Positions 46,486 to 55,811 of a stretch of 64,000 bases of DNA are shown here, piece by piece. Under the pieces are notes generated by a model that saw only the letters and a program-made list of their open reading frames with translations, was not told where the DNA came from and searched no databases. Both the position numbers and the translations under genes were made by a program. Origin of the DNA: Macrostomum hystrix (taxonomy: Eukaryota; Platyhelminthes; Macrostomidae); NCBI GenBank assembly GCA_950097015.1, contig CATNEN010000011.1:310001-374000 (forward strand), in the 5' to 3' direction. How positions within the stretch are numbered: the stretch's first letter is position 1; each line of letters opens with the position of its first letter.

Positions 46486-48414
46486 TCATAGTTCAGTCTT
46501 CTCTATTGAGGCTATATTGTCGTACGCACTGTGGCGTCCAGTATCAGTCTCCGCAGCAAACTTGCCTCCTGCCGCCGGTGATCGACCGCCGACGTGCAGT
46601 CGACTTGCCAGAAGACCCAGAGCACCGAGCAGCAGAACAAAGCCCAAGCAGCTGCACACAATAATGATGATTAGCAGGTGTTCGGAAGTTAAACCGCCTG
46701 ACATTATGGGCATCACAATTGGCGCAGTGGTTGTCATCATCATGGCGGGCTGTCGGTCCAGCTCTGCCAGCATCTTGATTTCCTGCTCACAGAAGCGCTG
46801 TCCAAACAGTGTTGCGCTAATGTTCTGGATCACAGATGCCGAGCTTATACGATAAAGCCCCAGTGCTAGAAACTCCGACATCTGCCGGGACCTCTTCGGA
46901 TCGTAGCAGGCGTTGTTCGGCCAGAGCGTGTTATTCAGGTAATTTCGGCAGAGAGGATCGCAGCCTGTTCTAGAGAAGCATTTTTTACCGATCATTTCGT
47001 TAAGAACTTGAGACGGCATAGTTCCACTGCGCATTGCAGTAATGTTGCAGTCGCCTTCAACGTGCGGCGTGATGCCACTTTGTAACCAGCAAGTATTGAT
47101 GCCAGAAACGGCTATGCATTGGCCTAGCTTAGCGCTAGTGGTTTGGCTCACGTTGTTGGGATAGTAGGAAAGAAACGACAAGCACATTTCGTCGCTGGTG
47201 CTTTCTCCAAAGAAGATGGTCGAGTTGCTTCTAAGTGAACTAAAGTAGCATTCAGTCTTCACCTCATCACCTTTTAGGTACGCGATTGGTGGATCAAAGG
47301 TTACCATCTGTGGTGAATTATAGTCGTAAACCTGCAGCGGAGACAGATCTTTGATCAGTGTTCCATTCCGCCATAGTGAAATTCGCCCCTTAATACCATA
47401 GGTGTGCATATGGATTGTTGCAGACGTAATGTACCGCGTGCCTGCGTGATAGCGTTCTGTGCATACGGAAGGACAAGTATGGTTGAAGCTAACCAGTGGC
47501 TGACGAGGTGGAATGACGAGGTTTCCCTCGCCGTACATCAGTGTTCCCTGGTCATAAGGTCGAAGATTTGGCGTAAAGAAAATTGAAAAGCCAGAGGAAT
47601 CCGTGTAGCCAGAGACCATTGCCGGGTTGTTCCAATGAAGCTCGAGCAGAGCATATCTGTATCCTTCGCCACCGATTCGAAACCCTGCGTTGCTGCTGAA
47701 GCACTCACCTTCGACTCCGAAACCCCATAGATTCAGCATCTCCGTACAATTTGCACGACCCATAAAGCATTCTTGTGGACCGTCGAACAAGGCCTGCTCT
47801 GGTTTCGATTCACAAGCGTACATTATCATGTGGTGCATAATGTTCGTGTTGACAATGATAGGCAGCGATCCGATCATATGAACAGGTGTGGCGGTGTTGT
47901 TCAATTCAAACGCTTGGCAAATGTACGTTGTCTCTTTTGCGGGAACTGGGGTGTTTTTGCTTAGGGTGAAGTTCCTCACTGTCACATTAGCACCCTTCAT
48001 GGCAGGACAGTTAAAAGCTTTAGGACATACGGTCCAGAAATTTTTGCAAGTCGTTGAGTCGAGCGGACAGATTCCAGGATGGGACAGGCCAGTGGTTCTC
48101 GCTGGAGTGGCTCCGACGATCCACACGCAGTCGGGATCTCCGAGCTCTTGACCATTCGTGAGCCCGTCGCCGTCAGAGTCTTTGCGGCATAGTTCTGGTG
48201 TCCATTTTAGGCCGGCGGCCGCGAAATCCACTCCGAACGGGTTCTTGGCGTTTGCGCCAAGAGGGCTCTGGTGTCCGACCCCGGCCCAGATGGCGCCAAC
48301 CTCGCACGGGTTCGGGACCCTGTTTCCGTTCGGAATCCTCGATTGGTATGATGTGCGCGCCTGTGAGCAGCTTAGCAGTGCGGCTAGAACCGACAGGACA
48401 AAAAGTGTGCCCAT
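46486..48414 (-). CDS. Temptin domain - copper type II monooxygenase - transmembrane protein (copy A)
   Basis: The single exon encodes 642 residues. Residues 1-19 are a signal peptide. About 22-120 is a temptin domain (IPNGNRVPNPC, the calcium-type loop DSDGDGLTNGQELGDPDC, and TGLSHPGICP). Temptin is a water-borne pheromone component in Aplysia. About 150-550 is a PHM/DBH/MOXD-type copper monooxygenase with every ligand visible: His194-His195 (IMHHMIMY) and His260 (LELHWNNP) for one copper, His335/His337 (IHMHTYG) and Met410 (DEMCLSF) for the other. About 579-603 is a membrane span, followed by a short tail with YDNI and a C-terminal KTEL that fits a class I PDZ ligand. The enzyme would face outside or the secretory lumen and hydroxylate an unknown substrate. 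The DOMON domain usual in DBH/MOXD1 is absent. Confidence 0.93.
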   Translation of the reverse strand: MGTLFVLSVLAALLSCSQARTSYQSRIPNGNRVPNPCEVGAIWAGVGHQSPLGANAKNPFGVDFAAAGLKWTPELCRKDSDGDGLTNGQELGDPDCVWIVGATPARTTGLSHPGICPLDSTTCKNFWTVCPKAFNCPAMKGANVTVRNFTLSKNTPVPAKETTYICQAFELNNTATPVHMIGSLPIIVNTNIMHHMIMYACESKPEQALFDGPQECFMGRANCTEMLNLWGFGVEGECFSSNAGFRIGGEGYRYALLELHWNNPAMVSGYTDSSGFSIFFTPNLRPYDQGTLMYGEGNLVIPPRQPLVSFNHTCPSVCTERYHAGTRYITSATIHMHTYGIKGRISLWRNGTLIKDLSPLQVYDYNSPQMVTFDPPIAYLKGDEVKTECYFSSLRSNSTIFFGESTSDEMCLSFLSYYPNNVSQTTSAKLGQCIAVSGINTCWLQSGITPHVEGDCNITAMRSGTMPSQVLNEMIGKKCFSRTGCDPLCRNYLNNTLWPNNACYDPKRSRQMSEFLALGLYRISSASVIQNISATLFGQRFCEQEIKMLAELDRQPAMMMTTTAPIVMPIMSGGLTSEHLLIIIIVCSCLGFVLLLGALGLLASRLHVGGRSPAAGGKFAAETDTGRHSAYDNIASIEKTEL

Positions 48415-48484
48415 GTTTTTTATGTCTTCTTGAATGCGTCAGGTTATCCAAATTTTTTTAGAAGCTAAGACGAGCTTCACTGTG

Positions 48485-48492
48485 CTTTTATA
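48485..48492 (-). promoter_or_regulatory. TATA box of temptin-monooxygenase copy A
   Basis: TATAAAAG on the minus strand, 78 bp upstream of the ATG. A TATA-like sequence sits at a similar distance in copies C and D. Confidence 0.65.
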
Positions 48493-48494
48493 AG

Positions 48495-50696
48495 TATTTG
48501 TTAGCAGATTTCATTGGTTGGTTTGAATGACGTTTTCCACTCTGTCTTTTTTCTGGAGTGCAAGTTCACCGTGAAAGTATAATTTACTAATTCAGTTTCT
48601 ACCACCGCACTGAAAAAAAGTTCGAAGAGATCCCTAGGTGATTTTAATAAGCAAATAAGCTAAGGGTTACCATAAGAGCCCGTATTTAGCGGAGTTATTG
48701 CAACGTGACAGGTCCTGACAAGTATTTTCAGCACGTCGATTTCTCTCCGTGTCCCACTTCTTCCTGCAGAATGCAACCTGCTCAGGTGCAACCTGCTCTG
48801 GCCAAAGAGTCTAAAGCAATGCAAGTTGCATCTCGATGTAAGCATATGCCATACATGTACATGTACAAGCAGGAAAGACCTTTACACCTGCCCAACCAGG
48901 CTATATGCTAACCTGGCTAGCAATAATCCTACGGGCAAACATAGTTGGGCAAACGAACCACAACCCGCGAATGCATTGAAACCAACTTATGAGAATTAAG
49001 CAATAATATTTTTCGCTGAAACATGAGTTCGCTTTTCAAGTACTGGTAGTGCCTTAGGAAAAGTTTTTTGATTCTATCGACGCTTAAGTGTCAAATATTG
49101 ATTCTAACGCGAGCCGAATAGTTGAACATGCGATATGCACCTAAAATCACGCATATTAAATCAGTGCAAAATGAACGCATTAAAGTAGGTCTACACCTGT
49201 ATAAACCGCATGAATCATTGGATATTTATAGGCTGCTCTTGGCAGCTTATTTGGCTCTGCTGCTGCATCATGTGACAGCGTGTAATTAAAGCTCACATTG
49301 TTTTCGCAGTAAACAATTTCATTTCATTCCAGAGTCTTCTAGAGAACTTAGAATATCGTTTCTGTTGTCTCTACCCATCAGGAGTTCTCATGGAAAACAC
49401 TGTCATGTGAACTCGAAGGTCTGGAGTGCCTTATCTCAAACCCCCAGCACTCATTCGCCTGCCCAAGAGAGCTGTTGATGCACTGAGCTTTAATAAAACG
49501 CATTGCACAATGATAATTGTTAAGGCGTGCGATTGTGGCCGCTAATGACAAGGCTCTTTTTCCGCAGTATCTTTTCCTTTTCAGCCAGCCCACTTTTTGT
49601 TGCCTTTCATTTGAAGTTTCTTGGAAAGTTTAGTTTAGAAAAGAGAGAAAACAGTTTAAGAGATAACGAAATATGACATACGACTGTTTTTAGACTCCAA
49701 GAGCCTGGAAATTTTCTGGACAATAAAATGCAACACATTATAATAAACCCTTCTTCATTTTCACATCACTAGCCACTAAAAGATGCGAGGGTTAAACGAA
49801 CTTTAATGTCTATTGTGTAGGTTTAGGCTACAAAATCTGCTCTACAGAGAGCAGACGACTGTAGACGAGAAACGTAGGATTGACGATTTTAGAGAGCAAC
49901 TTTGAGCTTATACTCATATTTAATCAAAACTAAAAGTTTTGAATTGCAATGATGCAGCCGAGTTTTGATTATGTGCCGTCCTAAAAGTGCTTTAATTTGG
50001 CAACTGTGCGATAATACACTGTCAAATTGCTAATTAATTGCTGTAAGCATGCGTCGCTTAAGAAAGTTTCGGACAACTATAAAAATGTAGATTTGAAATA
50101 CGACTGTAGAATAAAATAGGAAACTGAAAACACTATCGACAATGCGAGCATATAGTGTTAAGCAGTGGAAATACATAGCTTCGTCTGCGGCGAATCTGCT
50201 GTTGCTGACCAGGGGGAGAAAAGGGACAGATTGATTGCGATTGAGGGAAAATAAATTAAAGCTTCGGCCAAGACAAAATACACAAAAACAATTGCCAATA
50301 TCCATTTTTAAGAGTGAAGGATAGGAGGAGAAAATTAAAAGAGCTACCTTCCTATAAATCGCATTCAAATACATCACACACTCGAATAATAGCACTGAGA
50401 CTATTTTTGTGACTTCAATAGTCTCAGTATTTTCACTGAAAAGTGTCGACCCGTTTCGAGTATCTCCATTTATATTAAACTGGGCCTGTAAATAATTTTT
50501 GTGCTGCGGCGTCTTTCTTGCTACCAGTTGCACATCTGCATGCTATACTACTGGAGGTGATTGTGACTGACACACAAAATAAGAAAGCTTTGAACGTAAA
50601 GTTACCTGAAATCAAGAGCAGCGGTAAAGTCCCGCTATAGATCAAACTGTGGGACCATTTTAAGTGAAAGCAAAAAAGACATGAGTTGACATGTTG
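48495..50696. other. Spacer between temptin copies A and B
   Basis: AT-rich DNA with no recognised gene. It has a perfect 12-bp hairpin at about 50394-50428 (actgagactatt against aatagtctcagt). That would lie in a 3' UTR of copy B if it is transcribed. The minus frame 50030-50533 (167 codons) is not like any family I know. Confidence 0.5.
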
Positions 50697-51602
50697 TCAT
50701 GGAGAAAATGGAGAAAAGAATGCAAAAGTATATACCGGAGAACTGTGGGGCACAAAGCCGACTTTATTGTTTGAGTAATCAAATTCTGGCTCTGAAATCG
50801 GCTTTTCAACCTTGAAAAAGGCAGGAGGTCCGCCAGAAGACATGCTACGGTCGTCAGTCATTCTGTAGCAGGCCAAGCGTCTGCGCAAAATGGTGGCCAG
50901 CAAATGAAGAGCAACCAGCATCACGATGAAGCCAAGACAGCTGCATACGATAACGATGATTAGCAGGTGCTCCGACTGTAGGCTTGCTGGGTCGGGATGA
51001 GCGAGAGCACGATATGGAGGCATGGTTGGAGGTTGAAGTGGAGGCTTGGCTGGAGTCTGAGTTAAAGGCTTCGGGGGAGACTTTGTTGAAGATGCATTGG
51101 AAGGAAGGATGGAGGATTTTGATTTTGAACTAGCAGGTGGAGCCAGTGCAGTTGTAGTAGTAGTGGTAGTTGGTAGAGCTGCCGTTGGCTTTGGTAAATT
51201 CGGACATACATTCCAAGCATTCGTGCACCTGGTGGAGTAGATCGGGCAGATTCCTGGATGGGACAGGCCAGTTGTTCTAGCTGCAATGGCTCCCTTCTTC
51301 CACACTCAGTCAGGATCACCGAGCTCCTGACCATTCGTTAGTCCGTCACCATCTGAGTCCATTAGGCACAGCCCCGCTGTCCACCTGTGACCAGCAGCCG
51401 CAAAGTCGAGTCCCAAGGGATTCTTGGCGTTGTAACCGTAGGGACTCTGGTGACCAACTCCTGCCCAGATGGCTCCAGGCAGACATGGGTCAGGCACTTG
51501 GTTTCCGTTAGGTATATATATCTGGTACTCATAATAGGCTTGAGCAATCCAGATCTGTGCTGCAGCGGCTATAAAGATGGTCACAAGTTTAAAATGAGTC
51601 AT
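50697..51602 (-). pseudogene. Temptin-transmembrane gene copy B with an in-frame TGA
   Basis: This is a short-form temptin gene in a single exon. A signal peptide is followed by IPNGNQVPDPC and DSDGDGLTNGQELGDPD. A TGA at 51303-51305 then stands exactly where copies A, C and D have a conserved Cys (TGC). The frame then continues for about 200 codons with TTGLSHPGICPIYST, a Thr/Pro-rich stalk, a membrane segment (SEHLLIIVIVCSCLGF) and a basic tail. The ATG is at 51602. A SINE begins about 9 bp upstream of it, where the other copies have a TATA box. Its C-terminus lacks the PDZ-type ending. I favour a young pseudogene. A truncated ~100-residue secreted temptin or UGA recoding are alternatives. 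Confidence 0.75.
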
Positions 51603-51610
51603 ATTCAAAT

Positions 51611-51850
51611 TAGAGCGTAGAGCGTTTTTACGACCTGAAGGTTGGGGGCTCGATTCCAGACTCTACGGAAATGAATTTGTGTCGTTTAGCAAGAACGTAA
51701 CTCTCCCAGCTGTTAAACCAAGCATTAGCTGGGGTAATTGAGGGTAGGTGTGGCGCCCCCCAGTACATGGACAAACAGCGTACGCAGCCTTCAGATGCGC
51801 CGCGCAATAGCTGCGGCTGTGATATCGGCTGCTTATCTGGTCTAATTAGG
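51611..51850 (+). repeat. tRNA-derived SINE, family A, abutting copy B
   Basis: The plus-strand copy has gttgggggctcgattcc (B box), acgtaactctcccagctgtt, ggtgtggcgccc and cgccgcgcaatagctgcggc, the complement of the order in 8745-9037. Its head lacks a clean A box. It starts next to the initiation codon of temptin copy B on the opposite strand. Confidence 0.8.
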
Positions 51851-52831
51851 GTAGGTGCAATTAATTATAAATTTATAAATGGTCCCTTTTATTAAACCAT
51901 GCATGCGTATAGCAAATACTTTTTTCTGAGGTTACCTTGCCCAAATACTGACTGGTTGAAAGGTGCAAGCGAAGTATTTCAAAATCGATCCGAGAGTTTG
52001 AGAAACCAGGTTTCAATACCGTTTTTCGGTATCTGGCAAACGGTTTGACTGGCCAGAAAAATTCCCTAATAAATAATCCCCACTGGCAATGCAGCCCAGC
52101 ATGTACTGATGACGGTCAGGAAACGGTGCACGTTCTAACGACTGGAAAAGTCGTTTAAAAGTAAAAGTCCTCTAAGGGTGGTAATTGTTAAGTGCTCAGA
52201 CTTGTAACCAAGAAGTCCGGAGTTCGAATATCAGTCCAAGGGAAACAATTCAAGTCCATAAGCAGGATGCTAGATACCAGATTTTTAAGTTCATCCTGCT
52301 GAGAAATATATACTGACACTGTCTGGGTAAAAACTGTGTGTAGCGTTAATTGGTCAAGGTGTAGTTTCTACCTGTATAATGTTTATATTATAAGGATAAA
52401 ACGGTGCACGGGTAAACACAAAAAGGCTAAACGCTCCAGCTTTACAAGTACAAAGGTACACAAAAATTCATATTTGGTTTTTTAATTTACTGCTCTTTCT
52501 GAAGATTTTTATTTCTATCTGAAGTAAAATGCTAAGTAAAGCTCACAAACGTGTTCCTTTATTTTGAACGTTGTAATCAGATTCCTTAATTCGTATTCAA
52601 TGGGAGCTATATACTCGTATAAGTAGCTCGTATGATTACACCACTTATTAGTGGAATTATACTGTTGATTATGGTATTGTATTAAGATATATATATTTAT
52701 TTAATCGTAAATTGTAATATTTTGTATTGCTAAACACATGTAGAAAAAATATCAAGAAATTAGGCTAATCTGTAATTGGACGCAGTTAAAATCTTGTTAA
52801 GCAAAAGGACAAGACGTGTTGATTTCATTGC
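51851..52831. other. Spacer between temptin copies B and C
   Basis: It contains a family A SINE head fragment at about 52170-52265. The rest is AT-rich with no gene recognised. Confidence 0.5.
52170..52265 (+). repeat. SINE family A head fragment
   Basis: ggtggtaattgttaagtgct, then aagtccggagttcgaatatc, are degenerate A- and B-box blocks of the same tRNA-derived head, followed by ccaagggaaacaattcaagt. Confidence 0.55.
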
Positions 52832-53578
52832 TTATACGACAGTACTGTAGGGCAAACGGAAATTTCTGCGATCAGGGACATACGCTTGATTCTCTGTGCC
52901 GGCGTAGAGAGGCTCGGGCTCTGGGCTAGATTTAACACTGATTTTATAGCAGGCCAAGCGACTGTGCAGGAAGTTGGCCAACAAGTGAAGAGCCACCAGC
53001 ATCAGGATGAAGCCCAGACATGCGCATATGATGGTGATGATCAGTACCTGATCGGACTGCCGGTTCGAAGAGGCACGAGAAAAGCCAAGCGATGAAGCCT
53101 GGGTGGAGGTCTGGGAGAGAGGAACCGAAACCGAGGTATTGGAGTTTTTTGGCGGTGCTAGAGTGGGATTTGATAAGTTCGGACACGCGTTCCAAGCGTT
53201 AGAGCACGTTGTTGAGTAGATAGGACAGATTCCAGGATGAGACAGGCCCGTTGTCCTAGCTGGTGTGGCTCCGACCATCCAAACGCATGAGGGATCACCC
53301 AGCTCTTGACCGTTTGTGAGGCCGTCATTGTCAGAGTCCTTTTGACACAAAGCAGTTGTCCATCTGTTGCCGGTAGATTTGAAGTCCTGTCCGAAGGGAT
53401 TCAAAGCATTGGAGCCATATGTACTCTGGTGGCCGACTCCAGTCCAAACGGCTCCTGGCTGGCACGGGTCTGGTACTTGGTTTCCGTTTGGAATGCGGGA
53501 CTGGAAGCTAAAGCTCGCCTGGGCTACGCTGATTAGCGCTGTTACGGCGAAGAGAATCGACAGTTTAAAGATAGCCAT
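52832..53578 (-). CDS. Temptin domain - transmembrane protein (copy C, short form)
   Basis: The single exon encodes 248 residues from the ATG at 53578. An upstream in-frame ATG at 53620 would add 14 basic residues. I prefer 53578 because it begins directly with a signal peptide (LSILFAVTALISVAQA). The temptin domain follows with IPNGNQVPDPC, DSDNDGLTNGQELGDPSC and TTGLSHPGICPIYST. A Ser/Thr-rich stalk comes next, then a membrane segment (VLIITIICACLGFILMLVAL) and a cytoplasmic tail ending STVV, a class I PDZ-type terminus. There is no monooxygenase. The protein could be a membrane-held binding partner or sink for the larger paralogs or for shed temptin, which is inference. Confidence 0.88.
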   Translation of the reverse strand: MAIFKLSILFAVTALISVAQASFSFQSRIPNGNQVPDPCQPGAVWTGVGHQSTYGSNALNPFGQDFKSTGNRWTTALCQKDSDNDGLTNGQELGDPSCVWMVGATPARTTGLSHPGICPIYSTTCSNAWNACPNLSNPTLAPPKNSNTSVSVPLSQTSTQASSLGFSRASSNRQSDQVLIITIICACLGFILMLVALHLLANFLHSRLACYKISVKSSPEPEPLYAGTENQAYVPDRRNFRLPYSTVV

Positions 53579-53691
53579 GCCTAGATTCTTTTTCGCTTTT
53601 CTATGCTTGAAGTGTGGCACTCGAAGTCTTCTTGATTCCTATCTGAAATCCTGACTAAGCTCATGATATTACTTTCTTGAAATTCCTCTGG

Positions 53692-53698
53692 CTTTATA
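53692..53698 (-). promoter_or_regulatory. TATA box of temptin copy C
   Basis: TATAAAG on the minus strand, 78 bp upstream of the ATG at 53620 and 120 bp upstream of that at 53578. The distance matches copies A and D if 53620 is used. Confidence 0.55.
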
Positions 53699-54176
53699 CG
53701 AGCGTACTTTAGCGTATTAATGCCCGAATAAGTGGCTGACATACTTTCACAGATCGCCAGCGAACGGTGTTTCTAAATATAGGCGAAAGTTTCAGCGAGA
53801 TGTGCTTTCCGACGATCAAATATTTGCACTACCCATGACGACCGTAGCTGTACTAGAAGAAATTTCTGCTCCCACAGTTCTCAACTCTGTACGGGAGACG
53901 GAATTGGCTCTGTATGACTAATTCACAGTGGGATGCACAGGCGCACTTTACCCAAGTGAGTGCTGTTTGCAATGGAAAATGTGAAAGCGACGACAGGTGT
54001 GTCATGCTCCTTTTTGCGCTTCCATCACATAGACCTGAAGACTCTGTGCAGAGCTTATTCAAGAGCGACTCTTTTTGTGGGTATTATTGAGGTCGAAACT
54101 GTAGCTTCTAATGTATACTATTATAGTATATAAATGTTGTATATGTATATATTGATTAGCTTTGCACCACAGGTCC

Positions 54177-54965
54177 TCCGCACCGCCTGGTCGGCTTAGA
54201 CGGGACTGGCTGAGCCGGAAGGCGCGCACTGAACGAACATCGAGCTGTCCACGACGGGTAGTCTGCGAATGCCAATAAGCGCTGGACAATCTTGGCGACC
54301 ATGCCTTGTCCTGCAACCGTGTCATCGAGCGACATCGCCAGCAGGACGAGCTTAACACCCGGTGCTTTACTCTCGTAAAGGCACACAAGGACTGATTTGG
54401 CTGATTTTCCAACTGCACGCCGACTGCTGCCCGGCACTATGGGGCTTCCAGACCGCCATAGGCATAACGTTGTGCGCGCTTGCCGTTTCTGTGGCGAGGG
54501 CGACGGCATCCCACCCGCTGATCTACTGCCCCGCCCGCCGCTCGCTGACTTCTCACCGCTGCCGCCTCTGGGGCTCAAACCAGGAGCTCGCGGTGGTTTT
54601 TGCCAGCTAGCCTGCCGTGCTGGACTTCGTCGGGAAGGCGGGCATCCTACGATGAAGAATAAGCTTAACCCCGCGACGTGCGAGACGGTTTTCCCTGCGG
54701 TGCTCGATCCGGTCGGCCTGGCGGCACGTGACCGTAGGGAATTCGACAGATTCACGTTTGCAGCGGCAGTTCATCGGTCGAGTGAGGGCCGCCGATGGCC
54801 TGGGACGCGACATGCATTCACACCAGGGCCTCAATTCATCTGGCTGCTTCCGACGCCGCCACCCGTGCTCCTGCTGCCGTGGCAGAGGTGCACAAGGCCG
54901 TCAGATACGCTGACCAGGGATGCCCAGCGCATCCTCGAACAGCTTTGGGGCTTGATGTCGAATTG
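54177..54965 (+). mobile_element. Relic of a retroelement C-terminal (zinc-knuckle/endonuclease-like) region
   Basis: A GC-rich patch in AT-rich DNA. In one plus frame near 54280-54390 it reads CECQ, a stop, then ALDNLGDHALSC and HRQQDELNTR. Further on, near 54800-54950, it reads MAWDATCIHT and AEVHKAVRYADQG. These blocks (GDHALSC, WDAT, then a Lys-rich helix) are typical of the C-terminal part of RT-encoding elements common in invertebrates. Several frameshifts and stops show it is dead. Long open frames on either strand reflect composition. Confidence 0.6.
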
Positions 54966-55179
54966 GCTAAATAATTTTGATTATTTAATCCATCATTTAT
55001 TCGAATATTATACAAATATTCTTTTTTTGTCTAAGTTTTCTAAGCAAAGCATTAGTTTTCATATTACTATTCGAGCTATAGAATATTAATACGAAATCAT
55101 AGAAGTATTATAAGCCTAACAGCCCTGGCTAAACCCATAGCCAAATCCATAGCCAAAGCCATAGCTATGATTCTCAAGG

Positions 55180-55335
55180 GGGTTGGTAGGCCCAGTGGGT
55201 TAGTGTTTTAGAACTCCTAATCTTGAGGTCGGGAAATCAGTCGGTGCCCTTGAGTAAGAAGCAATAGCTGCGGCTGTCACTGGCTATACGAGCTACACCT
55301 GGACCAGCTAGGTTAGAGTCACTCCTACCTTTCAT
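55180..55335 (+). repeat. SINE family A fragment
   Basis: tggtaggcccagtgggttag (A-box region), gaggtcgggaaatcagtcgg (decayed B box) and agcaatagctgcggctg follow the family order. Confidence 0.6.
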
Positions 55336-55743
55336 CTTCTGTAATTATCAATATTTGATGTCGAATTGAGAACACAAAAAGGTTTTTACTGCGGACTCAA
55401 GCCAGCTGGCTCAGGTTAGAGGCACTTGGGTCTGACGCACTGCTGTTGCTCGGTATCCAACGAAACAGCGCTCTGTTTATTTCACTCTCAGAAAAGCCCC
55501 TTTGTCACGTCGACCAACCACTCTGCCAGAGGTACTTTACCGATACCAAGTAGTCAGACTTTTGCATGCAGCGTGAGAGTGAAGCTAGACAAGCTTTGCC
55601 TGAATCTAAATTTGTCCAATACAAACTAATGAAGAGCACACATTTTCTTGGATTCTTAATTAAATTTTGCTCTTGCCAACATGCTTAAGAAAACAAATAT
55701 CAAGATAGACAAGAAAGAAAGAAAGAAAGACAAGATAAAAGGG

Positions 55744-55752
55744 TATAATAAA
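55744..55752 (+). promoter_or_regulatory. TATA box of temptin-monooxygenase copy D
   Basis: TATAATAAA, 68 bp upstream of the ATG at 55812. It follows a short GAAA repeat at 55716-55730. Confidence 0.55.
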
Positions 55753-55811
55753 GCAAAGAAGGATTAAAACAGAATAGTTCTCGTGGGAATCGGAAAATAG
55801 AGAGTTGCACA

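Noticed and set aside
50394-50428. Hairpin considered as a SECIS element for the TGA in temptin copy B
   Set aside because: The 12-bp stem is perfect but the RTGA/GA quartet at its base and the AA apical motif are not in place.
50030-50533. 167-codon minus frame with hydrophobic stretches
   Set aside because: AT-rich, no recognisable domain, no promoter or splice context. Probably chance within the temptin copy B downstream region.
54156-55089. Long open frames on both strands in the GC-rich patch
   Set aside because: The plus strand shows frameshifted blocks of a retroelement C-terminus. The long frames on other frames follow from composition.
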